From Bacteroidia bacterium (GTDB lineage: Bacteria > Bacteroidota > Bacteroidia > Bacteroidales > VadinHA17), in NCBI GenBank assembly GCA_026391475.1, contig JAPLED010000043.1, positions 1 to 55,149 on the forward strand: 55,149 nt of DNA, written 5' to 3'. The notes under the pieces were generated by a model. That model did not search any database. It was not told the DNA's origin and saw nothing but the letters and a program-made list of their open reading frames with translations. Both the position numbers and the translations under genes were made by a program. This document shows, in pieces, positions 1 through 9,312 of this stretch (the first letter of the stretch is position 1; every line of letters starts with the position of its first letter).

Positions 1-426
1 TTTAAGCAATACAAGACACGATCATGCAAATCATGCCCGGTACGCTCACAATGCACAAGATCAAAAAATGCAAGAGTGCTTTCAAGAAGCACATTTACTG
101 AATATTACGAAATGAATCGTAAAACTTATCAGGAGAAAGAACACCTCTATAAGAGACGTCAGGCCATTGTAGAACATCCATTCGGAACATTAAAACGACA
201 ATGGGGGTTCAGTTATATTCTCACTAAGAAGGGAATAAGCCGTGCTGGCGCCGATGTGGAATTTATGTTTATTGCATATAATTTAAGGCGCATTGTCAAT
301 ATTTTGACCAGAGATCAGCTGATTGAGTATCTCAGGATACTTATTTCTCTGTTTTTGAGCAAAACACACCTCTCCAGACTAAAAAAAAGCCATTTCAAGA
401 CAACTTTTTTCCGGATATCAGTTTAG
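1..426 (+). CDS. IS1182-type transposase, C-terminal part (5' end outside window)
   Basis: The frame is open from base 1 to the stop at 424-426, giving 141 codons of the C-terminal part of a DDE transposase. It shows the Cys cluster CxxCPxxxxxC (Cys at fragment residues 9, 12 and 18) that is common in DDE_Tnp_1_6 (IS1182-like) transposases. The motif VEHPFGTLKRQWG follows, whose Glu (fragment residue 58) is the expected third catalytic acid. The next stretch (ADVEFMFIAYNLRRIVNIL) is the usual C-terminal helix of the family. An internal ATG at 76 would start inside the domain and is not the real start. The transposase would move its own insertion sequence. The element's right end should lie within about 427-485, but I could not identify its inverted repeat without the left end. 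Confidence 0.85.
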   Translation, partial: FKQYKTRSCKSCPVRSQCTRSKNARVLSRSTFTEYYEMNRKTYQEKEHLYKRRQAIVEHPFGTLKRQWGFSYILTKKGISRAGADVEFMFIAYNLRRIVNILTRDQLIEYLRILISLFLSKTHLSRLKKSHFKTTFFRISV

Positions 427-486
427 GATAGAAAATTTCCGCGTTCGCTGGTAATAGCTTAAATCAAATGAAAATGTATAGACTAA

Positions 487-510
487 AAAAAGACAGACTG
501 CCGTTAGGTG
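487..510. other. cassette-end-like box upstream of the S41 gene
   Basis: This stretch contains GACAGACTGCCGTTAGGTGC. Its GTTAGGT fits the GTTRRRY core of integron attC right ends. A close relative, GACAGACTACCGTTATGTG, lies at 5080-5098 before the lipoprotein gene. GTTAGGTGCC is the exact reverse complement of GGCACCTAAC directly after the stop of the S41 gene (2753-2762), so the two boxes bracket that gene as an inverted pair. The sequence match is direct; the attC interpretation is inference. Confidence 0.35.
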
Positions 511-574
511 CCATTATGGGACTTCCTGGACTATTTAAAACTTGATTATAAATTCTTTACATAATAATTATATC

Positions 575-2751
575 ATGAGAAATAAAAAGATTCTTGTTGG
601 ATTATTACTCGCATGCATCCTCTTGACAGGATGTGTCACCAAATCTAGAAAGGTCGAAAATATTCACACTTTTGCAAAAGTATATGGATATGTTCGATGG
701 TATTATCCTAGTGATGAAGCATCACAACTGGATTGGAACAAATTTGCCGTTCTCGGTGTACAAAAAGTTGAAACAGCAAGGAATCAGAAAGAATTAAACA
801 AAATCATTCTGGAACTATTCAAACCAATTGCCCCGGCACTCCAAATTACCGAAAAAAGGATTAATAATAGCTTTGATATCAATTCAATTTCCCCCCTGAC
901 CTTACTGGAGCTAACCCTGTTTCCTGGGAGCACTTTGGGGTATTACTTGGCGATAAAAGCAACATCTACAAAAGTTTCAGAATAAACAGGGATACGATTA
1001 AGGAATTTCATCCTTGTTTTCGAAACATTATTCCTTTAGGACAATACACAGGTAAACAAATCAAATTATCTTTTTTAACCAAGTCAATTGACAAACCTGG
1101 AAGAAAAGCGTCATTGTTTATGACTTTAAAAAAGAAATCCGGGTTTTTGGAGGAGCAAGAACCAATCAAGATTAACCCCGATACTAAATGGACTGAATAT
1201 TCAAAAATATTAACCCCCGGTAAAGATGATGATATATTAGCTTTCAGTATTGGGATTGATACTACCGTTACCCTCCTTGTAAGTGATTTTAAGTTAATGA
1301 TAAAAGAAAACAATACCTGGATACCGGCTAAAATAAAAAATGGGAATTTCGAGAATGGATTAAACTATTGGCAGATTAACCAGATAAATTATAATATTAG
1401 TACTGATTCTATAAGATCCGATAACGGAAATCGTTGTGTTAAAATTAAATATGCTAATAAAATACCAAACCCAGGAGAGTATATTACCAAGAATATTGGG
1501 AATGACTTAATTCTCAAAATGCCGATAGCTTTATATAATTACAAAGGGCATACATTTCCAGTTGCTGATTCGGTGAAATGGAATAGTTTGAAAAGGAAGA
1601 TCAACAATATTCCCACTTCAAAACTGACCAATGAAAACTACACTGTCCGTCTGGCAAACATTGTTATTGCTTGGAATGTATTTCAACATTTCTTCCCATA
1701 TTTTGATGTCCTTAATGTAGATTGGGAGAATGAGTTAACAAAGACACTTATTAACACGTATTCGATTAATTCTCAATCCGATTATTATTTTGAGTTAATG
1801 AGAATGACTGCAAAATTAGAGGATGCCCATGTAAGCATTATGGGTTTCAACGCTATAGGAAATGGATTGAAAATTAAAGTAGATTTATTTGATAATGACA
1901 TTGTTGTCACTTCCTCAGGATCAGAGTTAATTAAGAAAGGAGATATAATAAAAAGCATTGATGGAATAACCGCCTTTTCAGAACTAAAGAATAAAGAGCA
2001 ACTTATTTCAGCATCACCGAATGTAAGACGAAACCGGGCTTTACAGTTCTTTGGAATAACCATGACAAATAAGGATGCCGAAGTAACTTTAATGAGAGAT
2101 AATAAGGAGATTCATTTAAAAGTTACACGGACGCCACTGACTGATAAATTCTACCAAGAGGATTATAATTCAAGTAAGATTATTGACTGCGGTGACAGTG
2201 TGTATTATTTGAAAGGGAAAATTCAGGATATTAATTCACTTTTAAAGAAAATTGTAAACGCAAAGGGAGTAATAATCGGATCTGTGGGTCAGCTCTGGGA
2301 TCTTTTACCTTATATGATTAAGGAACCTGTCTGGAGTGCAAACTGGCTTATACCTATCAATTTATACCCCGATAGAGAAAAAACTTTATGGAATGCAAGT
2401 AGCTGGACAATAGATCCGAAATTACCATTTATAGAGGCAAAATTTGCAATTTTAACTACCTCCGATGACCAAAGCAATTTAGAAACAGTTCTTGGTATTG
2501 TTGATTATTATAAACTAGGAAAATTGGTTGGAGATACTTCAGCCGGATGCAATGGAAATGTGAATACAATACCCTTGAATGGCGGGTATTCTATCCGTTG
2601 GACAGGGATGAAAGTGCTAAAACATGATGGTTCTCAACATCATCTAATTGGATTCAATCCTGACTATCCTGTTATTAGGACAAAGGATGCAGTACTTCTC
2701 GGTATTGATGAATATCTCCAAACAGCAATGAAAATTCTGAAAACAAATTAA
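575..2751 (+). pseudogene. S41 family peptidase lipoprotein, frameshifted
   Basis: The first frame starts with a lipoprotein signal (MRNKKILVGLLLACILLTGC) and runs to about 890. Reading then continues without loss in another frame to 2751. The switch falls on a run of six C at 891-896, and the joined product is about 725 residues, normal for this Bacteroidota family. After the switch come PDLTGANPVSWEHFGV and a long beta domain. A helical segment (LANIVIAWNVFQHFFPYFD, LEDAHVSI) and a PDZ-like region follow. The C-terminal protease part has SNLE in place of the usual catalytic SYAE, and GDTSAGCNGNVN. S41 enzymes are serine proteases of the envelope. ATG 575 is preferred over TTG 542 because it begins the signal peptide. 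The frameshift is either a real lesion or a homopolymer read error; everything else looks intact. Confidence 0.8.
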
Positions 2752-2752
2752 C

Positions 2753-2875
2753 GGCACCTAACACGGTCAGTGACAATTTTATCATGACATGAAAAACCTT
2801 GCTCACTTATCGGGACTCAGTCATCAGGACAACTTTATCGTGACACGAAAATCTTGCCCAATTACCGGGACTTTG
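2753..2875. repeat. box A plus two tandem 56-bp repeats
   Basis: Immediately after the S41 stop lies GGCACCTAAC followed by ACGGTCAGTG (box A, core 2758-2772). Two copies of a 56-bp unit follow, with equivalent GACAA positions at 2772 and 2828. Each unit has the layout GACAAnTTTATC, an 11-bp dyad, about 17 bp, then TACCGGGACT or a variant. The dyad is TCATGACATGA at 2782 and TCGTGACACGA at 2838; both arms changed together, so symmetry is kept. Related units occur at 4326, 6129, 8261 and 27532. Confidence 0.75.
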
Positions 2876-2973
2876 CAAAAACGCATGCCAACTTAGACGC
2901 TGATCGCAACTAACAATCTAACTTTCAGATTAAAATTATCATTATTATTGAAAAACATATTATAATCAAAATA

Positions 2974-4125
2974 ATGAAGAAATTGAATATTTTTTTAGTC
3001 CTCCTTATTGTAGGACAATCATTATTTGCTCAACAAAATTTACCAATTATTAGAGCTACATCAAAGATAGTAGACATACGAGATGGAGACGACTTCAAAA
3101 AAGCAACCTGGACAATAAGTCCTAACTTGAAACCCGATATTTACCAAACGAATAACAAAAAGGTTACTTTTTATACCAATACTGATTCAATTACTTTTAA
3201 AGTCAAACCCAATCAAAAATATAACTTCATCATTTTACTGAATGGTAAAGATTCCGCGTATACTCAAATTGTTTGTTTCCCAAGTTATTTGGACATTTTG
3301 ATGAGGGCATCCGAATACAACCTTGATGATAAAAGAGAAATACCCGTTTTTAATTATCAGTCTTCTCGGGACTCAAATCTGGTTGCTTTAAGAAAAACCT
3401 TTAACCTGGATTCTATTGCTGGTTTTGGAAATGAAACCTCAAAAGTAATAAACTTGTTGCATTGGGTGCATAATACAGTTAGACATGACGGACAACATGA
3501 AAGTGGTATCAAGAATATCAATGCATATTCAATAGTAAACACAGCAAGAGCTAAGAATATTGGAGTTTCTTGTGGTGAGTTGGCAACTACTTTGAATGAT
3601 TGCTATTTGGCAATGGGATGGGCATCAAGAAAAATATATTGCTTTCCAAAAGATAGCTTAAGAAATGACCATGATTCACATGTGATTAATGTTGTTTTCT
3701 TAACTTCAAAAAACAAATGGATTTGGGTTGACCCTACCAACAATGCTTACATTATGGATGAAAAAGGGGATCTGTTGAGCATAGAAGAAGTAAGAGAACG
3801 GTTAATAATGAGTAAACCTTTAATTATAAATCCTGATGCAAATTATCGGAAAAATCCAGTCACCAAAGATTATTATCTCGACACTTATATGGCTAAAAAT
3901 TTATACCGAATTTATTGTCCATTAAATAGTGAATATGACTACGAAACATGGGGACTCAATAAAAGGGTAACATATGTTTATCTTTTGCCTCTAGACTACC
4001 AAATAAAAGGACCATATAAAACTGACGACTATTTCAATCCTGACTTAAAAACTACTTTCAATAACTATTACATTAATAATCCTAAAATATTTTGGCAGAA
4101 GCCCAGAAATGAAGCAAAAAAATAA
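2974..4125 (+). CDS. secreted transglutaminase-like (papain-fold) protein
   Basis: This 383-residue protein starts with a signal peptide (MKKLNIFLVLLIVGQSLFAQ). An N-terminal beta domain (about 25-110) precedes a transglutaminase-like core. The catalytic triad is visible: Cys200 in GVSCGELA, His236 in DSHVINVVF and Asp253 in WVDPTNN. Transglutaminase-like proteins of bacteria are usually cysteine proteases or amidases rather than crosslinkers; the substrate here is unknown. The gene stands alone, with repeat-rich DNA on both sides, like others in this part of the window. The start is the only ATG that gives a full signal peptide. I am confident of the fold and catalytic residues, not of the role. 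Confidence 0.8.
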   Translation: MKKLNIFLVLLIVGQSLFAQQNLPIIRATSKIVDIRDGDDFKKATWTISPNLKPDIYQTNNKKVTFYTNTDSITFKVKPNQKYNFIILLNGKDSAYTQIVCFPSYLDILMRASEYNLDDKREIPVFNYQSSRDSNLVALRKTFNLDSIAGFGNETSKVINLLHWVHNTVRHDGQHESGIKNINAYSIVNTARAKNIGVSCGELATTLNDCYLAMGWASRKIYCFPKDSLRNDHDSHVINVVFLTSKNKWIWVDPTNNAYIMDEKGDLLSIEEVRERLIMSKPLIINPDANYRKNPVTKDYYLDTYMAKNLYRIYCPLNSEYDYETWGLNKRVTYVYLLPLDYQIKGPYKTDDYFNPDLKTTFNNYYINNPKIFWQKPRNEAKK

Positions 4126-4130
4126 AAAAC

Positions 4131-4452
4131 GCACTATAACTCGGATGGTTTAATTAATTGCCTTCGCCAGCCAGGACAGCTTCTCAATCAGCCCCCAAAG
4201 TCTACGAGAGTAAACATAAACCCACTTATAAAGTCTTGTGCCACCCGGACTGATCCTGCTGCCGAGACAAAGTCAATAGGGCTGCCGGCCGACGCTCAGT
4301 TGTCATGGTTTTTGCACGTCACCTTGACAACTTTATCATGACATGACAAATCCTACCCACTTATCGGGACCAGGCCATCTGGACAAATTCATTGTGACAT
4401 GACAACTCCTGTCCATCTACCGGGATTTGAACTCTCCGGCGCCTAACGACCA
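4131..4452. repeat. composite intergenic repeat (box A-like, box B-like, two 56-bp units)
   Basis: The 436 bp between the transglutaminase-like and zinc-ribbon genes hold no credible gene. They start with CACTATAACTCGGATGG, a degenerate box A, followed by TTAATTGCCTTCGCC, which recurs near 28272 and 37487. A box B relic (CGCTCAGTTGTCATGG, then GTTTTTGC) lies at about 4292-4316. Two 56-bp units follow, with GACAA at 4326 and 4382, dyads TCATGACATGA and TTGTGACATGA, and ends in ATCGGGAC and ACCGGGATT. The stretch closes with GGCGCCTAACGACC (4439-4452). Confidence 0.65.
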
Positions 4453-4561
4453 AAAGAAAATTTTGTCATGTTTCTTGACAACTTCGTTACCTTTACAAAT
4501 AACTCCAAACGCAATTTGAAAATTCAGACCATCAATTTAACTTTAACCAAAATTTTTAATT

Positions 4562-4777
4562 ATGAGCCTATTTACAAAGTCCGAACCCGAAACGGTTGCA
4601 GTAAAAGGACATGAGTTGATATGTCCAATTTGTGGAAATAAATACTTCTGGACAAAAAGAGCATTGTTAAATAACTACATAGCTTTATTTTTTAGTCTGG
4701 ATTGGGCCAACAGGACTGCTACTTGCTTTGTGTGCTCAGATTGCACCCATATTTCTTGGTTCTTAGGTCAACAATAA
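4562..4777 (+). CDS. small zinc-ribbon protein
   Basis: This 71-residue cytosolic protein has two cysteine pairs, CPICG at residues 21-25 and a second pair in CFVCSDC (55-61), a classic zinc ribbon. The spacer YFWTKRALLNNYIALFFSLDW and the closing ISWFL match a widespread family of very short bacterial proteins whose function is unknown to me. It would bind one zinc ion. Whether it contacts nucleic acid or protein cannot be told. The start ATG follows an AT-rich leader with no Shine-Dalgarno site. It stands alone between repeat-rich spacers. Confidence 0.75.
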   Translation: MSLFTKSEPETVAVKGHELICPICGNKYFWTKRALLNNYIALFFSLDWANRTATCFVCSDCTHISWFLGQQ

Positions 4778-4832
4778 AACATGACTGATTTCAAACCGAG
4801 ACAAATTATCGACTGGACAAGAAAAAAATTCC

Positions 4833-5106
4833 GGCGCCTAATAAAGAGGACTTCATTCGGCGCGAAGTGCCAAGAATGAAGTCTCACGTTGCACTACATC
4901 CGGGAACTTGTCCTTATTCTATGCACTTACCACCGTTATTTGTGTTCCATGAGCAGCCTCATTTCAGGCTGGTCTGGTGGTTTTTGGGTTATATGTTGGT
5001 GCCTTTTTTACATTTTCATTGGTTTATCGCTTCTCAATCAGCTGGTTTTACTCGTTTTTTGATGATTTTGTAACGATTAGACAGACTACCGTTATGTGTC
5101 ATGGCA
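4833..5106. other. structured intergenic DNA with long hairpin and cassette-end-like box
   Basis: The gap 4778-5168 carries no convincing gene. It has CCGGCGCCTAATAAAGAG at 4831-4848, then a strong hairpin. The outer arms are GACTTCATTC (4849-4858) and GAATGAAGTC (4874-4883), a perfect 10-bp match. The inner arms are GGCGC and GTGCC around a GAA loop. Near the right end is GACAGACTACCGTTATGTG (5080-5098), almost the same as 487-505. A 68-codon open frame at 4867-5073 starts within the hairpin and has no family features. Confidence 0.5.
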
Positions 5107-5168
5107 AACTTACTCCAAAATGGCATGATAATTGCATATTATAAAATCTTGACTAACAACCTACACCC

Positions 5169-6038
5169 ATGAAAAAGTCCCTTTTAATTGTATCAACATT
5201 TATCATAAGCTTGGCTGCATGCGAAAGGATTAATTCTGATAATTATTCTGACCCTATCCTTAAAATTGGTGATAATCTAGTGTATTCGTATAATAACTTC
5301 GAATTGTATGACTCCTCGTCCCATATACTTTATTTTAAATCTAGTCACTCTGAAATTTCTGACTCTAAACAATCATCATTTGCCTTTTATGTAGATTCTC
5401 TTAAAATTTATCAAGGCAGTTTTTGGCCTTCATATTCATCATCTTTACCAACCGATCCATTCATTTCTTCATTTCCATTCTTTTATCAAGATTACGTATT
5501 AAGGATTGGTTTTATATTTTTTGATCAGGGTAAAGCTGATCCAAGAAATGATGACAGATTAATATCGGCATTTAAAAATCATGATTTGTTACACTCGGGA
5601 TTATCTGGTGAGATCAAAAGCATAGTAAAAAACGGATCTCAAGTAACATTTTCATTTGTTGTCACAAATAGAGACCAGTCAAATCTGTTAATCCTTGACC
5701 CTGATAAAATGGGCCCAAAACTTTTCCATTATTTCACAAATGCACCCGTGTTTTATAATATAACTCAGAAGAAGGTCTATTCTGCTAACACAGATTATCA
5801 AACTCCATCACCTTGGAATAGTTGGAACATTGGTTGGTTATCACTATTAAAATCTGGTGACTCTCGACAATTCACTTTTAATTATACAATCGATTCTCCT
5901 TTAAGTCCTGGAGAATATAAAGTATCCTATGAATTTCCAGGATTATCTAATCAAGTGACCAAAGACCAATTATACCAAGACAATAAACGAATTTGGTTGG
6001 GTGACATTCAATTAACAAAAATAATGACTGTACAATAA
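5169..6038 (+). CDS. lipoprotein of unknown function
   Basis: This 289-residue protein starts with a lipoprotein signal; the lipobox is SLAAC, with Cys18 the likely lipidated residue. The mature part is rich in Ser, Tyr, Phe and Asp, and looks like a beta-sandwich envelope protein. There is one internal stretch typical of immunoglobulin-like folds (GEIKSIVKNGSQVTFSFVVT, then FNYTIDSPLSPGEYKVSYEF near the end). I do not recognise the family. It would sit in the periplasm or outer membrane. It is a single gene between two repeat-rich gaps, preceded by a cassette-end-like box at 5080-5098. Confidence 0.7.
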   Translation: MKKSLLIVSTFIISLAACERINSDNYSDPILKIGDNLVYSYNNFELYDSSSHILYFKSSHSEISDSKQSSFAFYVDSLKIYQGSFWPSYSSSLPTDPFISSFPFFYQDYVLRIGFIFFDQGKADPRNDDRLISAFKNHDLLHSGLSGEIKSIVKNGSQVTFSFVVTNRDQSNLLILDPDKMGPKLFHYFTNAPVFYNITQKKVYSANTDYQTPSPWNSWNIGWLSLLKSGDSRQFTFNYTIDSPLSPGEYKVSYEFPGLSNQVTKDQLYQDNKRIWLGDIQLTKIMTVQ

Positions 6039-6045
6039 AGCCACG

Positions 6046-6290
6046 AACCGGCAGGCAGGCGCTCAAGCTGTCATAGCCTGTTCCGCTTGCGGGGGTTTTT
6101 GCTCCCGATAGCTATCGGGAGCCATCAAGACAATTTTATCGTGACGGGACAACTTCGAGCCATCTACCGGGATTCAGCCATCTGGACAACTTCATCGTGA
6201 CACGATAAATTCGATCCATCTATCGGGACTTGGTCTACCTAGACAAATTCCGTATGACGAGACAACACACGCCTATCAACCGAGATTAAC
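6046..6290. repeat. box B, 22-bp palindrome and three tandem 56-bp repeats
   Basis: Directly after the lipoprotein gene lies box B (GGCAGGCGCTCAAGCTGTCA, then TAGCCTG, GCTTGCGGGGGTTTTTGC; about 6053-6102). It is shared with 37566-37620 and in part with 28364-28395. The box runs into a perfect 22-bp palindrome at 6101-6122 (half site GCTCCCGATAG). Three 56-bp units follow, with GACAA or its equivalent at 6129, 6185 and 6242. The remaining 6291-6482 is AT-rich with no gene; ACTAACCATAAAA near 6340 recurs near 11076. Confidence 0.75.
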
Positions 6291-6482
6291 GAAGAGATCC
6301 AAATGATAAAGCCGTTGACCAAAGAAAAACAATAACTAACCATAAAATAGTCGATATAAAAATTTAGAAACAAACAAAAACAAAATAATTAACTTTAAAC
6401 CGAGGATGTTACAACTAAAAGTGTAAACCTATTCGAGGACGAGACAGTGGACAAAGGCACCAAACGGGAAATGTTGTAAAAA

Positions 6483-8252
6483 ATGTGGAGGATAATAACA
6501 AAACCCAAGAAAATGTTTAAAAAAAGAAAACAAATACTATCCAATGAACCGGCTCAGCAGAAGCCACTTCGGTTATGGCCAGGCGTTGTCATCGTAATAC
6601 TGCAGTGGATGGTCAGGTTTGTTCTCCCATCTGTTTCGCCTGATGCTATTGGTATAGGGGTATTTGGCGGACTCCTTGGCGGGTTAGCTATCATTGTCTG
6701 GTGGGTGTTCTTTAGCAGAGCACCTCGATTCGAACGTTGGGCCGCTATTGTCTTTATGATAGTAGCTCTGGCCGCGACATCGCAAATCATCCACAAGTCA
6801 ATTGAAACTGCAATGATGGGAATGATGTTCCTGGTATATTCAATCCCGGTGTTAAGCCTTGCTTTTGTTGTATGGGCGGTGGCCAGCCGTAGATTCTCCG
6901 ACAGTCTCCGACGTGCAACTATGGTCGCTACCATCTTGCTCGCTTCCGGATTCTGGGTGTTCCTCCGTACAAATGGAATGGATGGCGAAGCCCGTCAGGA
7001 TTTCGCATGGCGGTGGGCGAAAACAGCCGAGGATCGGCTTCTGGCCCAATCAGGTGATAAGCAAATAACAATGCCACTGGATTCGGTAGCAATGGCAACA
7101 GAAGCCGAATGGCCAGGCTTTCGGGGAGTGAATCGGGACGGAATCATCCATGGAGTGAGAATCAGTACAGATTGGTCTAAAACACCACCGGTGGAGATGT
7201 GGCGTAGATCTATTGGACCTGGTTGTTCGTCCTTTGCGATACATGGAGCTTTACTCTATACTCAGGAGCAGCGCGGTGAATACGAGATGGTTACCTGCTA
7301 CAATCTGAATACTGGCGAGCCGGTTTGGAGACATTCCGATAAAGCCCGTTTCTGGGATTCACATGCAGGTGCTGGTCCTCGTTCAACACCAACACTCAAC
7401 AAAGGTCGTGTATACACATTAGGCGCCACAGGAATCCTGAACGTGCTTGATGAACGTGATGGCACAGTTGTGTGGTCGCGTAACGCAGCGCAAGACACTG
7501 AAGTAAAGATACCGGGTTGGGGCTACGCGAGTTCGCCTTTGGTTGTTGACAGCGTCGTTGTAGTTGCTATTGCAGGCAAACTTGTTGCATATGATCTTGT
7601 TACTGGCCATCAGCGCTGGTCTGACCCTGATGGTGGAGAAAGCTACAGCTCTCCACATTTATTGACAACCGATGGCGTCAACCAGATTTTATTTATTAGT
7701 AAAGAAGGTTTGGCCAGCTTTGCACCGACCAATGGCAAGGAACTATGGAAGCTCTCGTTGCCAGGCGTCATGACCCAAATTGTTCAGCCAGCCCTGATTA
7801 ATGAAAGCGATATCTTATTTAGTGAAGGTTATACAAAAGGGATGAAGCGTATTGCAATCAAAAATGGATTTGGAGAATGGACTATCAAAGAACGTTGGAC
7901 ATCAGATGTGTTAAGACAAAACTTTAGCGACTTTGTCGTACACAAAGGTCATGTTTACGGCTTTGAGGGTCCCAGTCTCGCGTGCATCGATATCGAGAAA
8001 GGCAATCGCAAATGGAAAGGCGGACGCTATGGAGGCCAGCTTGTCCTGCTGACTGATCAGGATATGCTGCTGGTGCTGTCGGAAAAGGGTGAACTAGTTC
8101 TGGTCGAGGCAACCCCCGAACATTTCAAAGAGCTCGCGCGGTTCCCCGCAATTAAGGGCAAGACTTGGAACCACCCGGTTTTAGTTGGCGATGTCTTGGT
8201 AGTTCGCAACTCACAGGAAATGGCCGCATTCAGCTTGTCCCGGCAGAATTAG
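6483..8252 (+). CDS. membrane-anchored PQQ-type beta-propeller protein
   Basis: This 589-residue protein has four to five hydrophobic helices in the first 165 residues (for example [48 protein letters not shown]). A beta-propeller of repeated blades spans about residues 210-585. The propeller opens with [15 protein letters not shown], a phrase typical of PQQ-like and BamB-like outer propellers. Blades show the DLxTGxxxW pattern ([28 protein letters not shown]). It lacks obvious dehydrogenase catalytic features, so it may be a scaffold or sensor rather than a PQQ enzyme. An alternative start at 6513 is possible. Its base composition is richer in G+C than the neighbouring single genes, which suggests a different origin. 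Confidence 0.75.
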   Translation: MWRIITKPKKMFKKRKQILSNEPAQQKPLRLWPGVVIVILQWMVRFVLPSVSPDAIGIGVFGGLLGGLAIIVWWVFFSRAPRFERWAAIVFMIVALAATSQIIHKSIETAMMGMMFLVYSIPVLSLAFVVWAVASRRFSDSLRRATMVATILLASGFWVFLRTNGMDGEARQDFAWRWAKTAEDRLLAQSGDKQITMPLDSVAMATEAEWPGFRGVNRDGIIHGVRISTDWSKTPPVEMWRRSIGPGCSSFAIHGALLYTQEQRGEYEMVTCYNLNTGEPVWRHSDKARFWDSHAGAGPRSTPTLNKGRVYTLGATGILNVLDERDGTVVWSRNAAQDTEVKIPGWGYASSPLVVDSVVVVAIAGKLVAYDLVTGHQRWSDPDGGESYSSPHLLTTDGVNQILFISKEGLASFAPTNGKELWKLSLPGVMTQIVQPALINESDILFSEGYTKGMKRIAIKNGFGEWTIKERWTSDVLRQNFSDFVVHKGHVYGFEGPSLACIDIEKGNRKWKGGRYGGQLVLLTDQDMLLVLSEKGELVLVEATPEHFKELARFPAIKGKTWNHPVLVGDVLVVRNSQEMAAFSLSRQN

Positions 8253-8502
8253 TTAATCTTGACAACACCTACCCTTCTACCGGGAATCGGGACTCTCCCA
8301 TCACGCAACGATTACTTGCATCTGCTTCATTATGACGAAAAGGATTCCAATACCTATGACAGTTTCATTGCCAGTCGGCCAATTCTTTAATCCGATGACT
8401 AATTACCAATACTTGTACTAACTTCATCCAATTATTTCTCAGTTTCCAATCTTGATTGTAGTCGTCTATAAAACATGACCTTAACTCTAAGATAATGAAC
8501 CT
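8253..8502. other. intergenic spacer with partial 56-bp unit
   Basis: The first 45 bp hold a shortened 56-bp unit (CTTGACAACACCTACC, then TTCTACCGGGAATCGGGACT, 8258-8293). Farther on, ATTACCAATACTTGTACTAAC (about 8402-8422) resembles the CTTGCTATACTTGTGCTAAC that precedes box A at 9072-9092. No gene was seen. Confidence 0.45.
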
Positions 8503-8688
8503 ATGACAAAACTTTTTTGGATTTTAGCACCCTTAATTTGGATAGTCAATTTGATTATTCTAATAATTGCCTTGACTAATTTAGTCCCTGATAATTCTTT
8601 CAAAGAGTATCGTTTGATAATTGGAATTGGATTTTTATGTATATCTGGATTTATTGGGATTGTTTACAAAAAATTAATATCTAAATGA
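8503..8688 (+). CDS. small two-helix membrane protein
   Basis: This 61-residue protein consists of two hydrophobic helices (residues about 4-28 and 37-57) joined by a short polar loop (VPDNSFKEYR), ending in a lysine-rich tail. Its stop overlaps the start of the next gene by 4 bp (ATGA at 8685-8688), so the two are translationally coupled and form a two-gene unit. I do not recognise the family. The coupling suggests it works with, or was acquired with, the cupin protein. Confidence 0.6.
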   Translation: MTKLFWILAPLIWIVNLIILIIALTNLVPDNSFKEYRLIIGIGFLCISGFIGIVYKKLISK

Positions 8689-9041
8689 CTGATAAGAATA
8701 TCCCATTTCAAACAATAGATTGGTCTGTAATTCCCAAAACTGAACATAAAGGGGAAAGAGGATCTTCATATTGGCAGACAGTAGAATTTCAAGGATTAAG
8801 AATCCGAATTGTTGAATATTCTAAAGGATACATGGCCGATCATTGGTGCCAAAAAGGACATATTGTACATTGCTTGGATGGAAAATTTGTAAGTGAAATG
8901 CAAGATGGTATAGAATTTCTCTTGACGAAAGGAATGACCTTTGTGGTTTCAGATGATTTGAGTTCACACCGTTCAAAAACAAGGAATGGAGTAAAATTAT
9001 TGATTATCGATGGAAACTTTTTAAAACCGGGAATCGAGTAG
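8685..9041 (+). CDS. DHCW-motif cupin-fold protein
   Basis: This 118-residue cytosolic protein is a single cupin barrel. The signature YMADHWCQKGHIVHCLDG (about residues 49-66) matches the family known as DHCW motif cupin fold proteins. The usual lead-in (TIDWSVIPKTEHKGERG, VEYSKGY) and tail (GMTFVVSDDLSSHRSKT, KLLIIDG) are also present. His and Cys in the signature, with the later His, are candidate metal ligands. The family has no proven function that I know of. It overlaps the upstream membrane gene by 4 bp and is followed within 50 bp by box A (9088-9102). Confidence 0.8.
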   Translation: MTDKNIPFQTIDWSVIPKTEHKGERGSSYWQTVEFQGLRIRIVEYSKGYMADHWCQKGHIVHCLDGKFVSEMQDGIEFLLTKGMTFVVSDDLSSHRSKTRNGVKLLIIDGNFLKPGIE

Positions 9042-9087
9042 ATAGAATTACCATCACCATGACGAATGACCTCTTGCTATACTTGTG

Positions 9088-9102
9088 CTAACACGGTCAG
9101 TG
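9088..9102. repeat. box A copy
   Basis: CTAACACGGTCAGTG is identical over 15 bp to the copy at 2758-2772 behind the S41 gene. Other copies, more diverged, are at 25925-25938, 28260-28272 and 37472-37484. Each lies in a gene-free spacer. Confidence 0.7.
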
Positions 9103-9140
9103 CTAAATCATTCTAATCATCTATAAACTAACTGCATGTA

Positions 9141-9205
9141 CCGCGATAGCACAATAGCTCTCGCGCACCGTGATGGCAAATATTGCGCCATACCCGGCGG
9201 CCCAC
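9141..9205. repeat. GATAGCA...CAAATATTGC motif, copy 1
   Basis: The stretch has GATAGCACAATAGC, CGCACCGTGATGGCAAATAT and TGCGCCATA. A diverged copy at about 9811-9870 reads GATAGCAATATCCCGGAACG, then CACATGATAACAAATATTGC, then ATCACA. Both lie in the spacers flanking the TonB-C-like gene. A short CCCACCGGGACAACTCCC after copy 1 recalls the end of the 56-bp unit. Confidence 0.5.
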
Positions 9206-9312
9206 CGGGACAACTCCCTGCTCGTCTACCCGGACTAGAAAAGGATGTCACCGGTCGCTACAATAAACCATATCGTTTAGTTGTAACACCAAACTTTAAA
9301 TACAATTCTACC

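Noticed and set aside
4867-5073. 68-codon + strand open frame after the zinc-ribbon gene
   Set aside because: It begins inside the hairpin, has no recognisable domain, an odd His/Phe/Trp composition, and ends just before a repeated box; probably chance.
9136-9312. N-terminal extension of the TonB-C-like protein
   Set aside because: It overlaps a repeat motif shared with 9811-9870, and a clear signal peptide starts at 9313.
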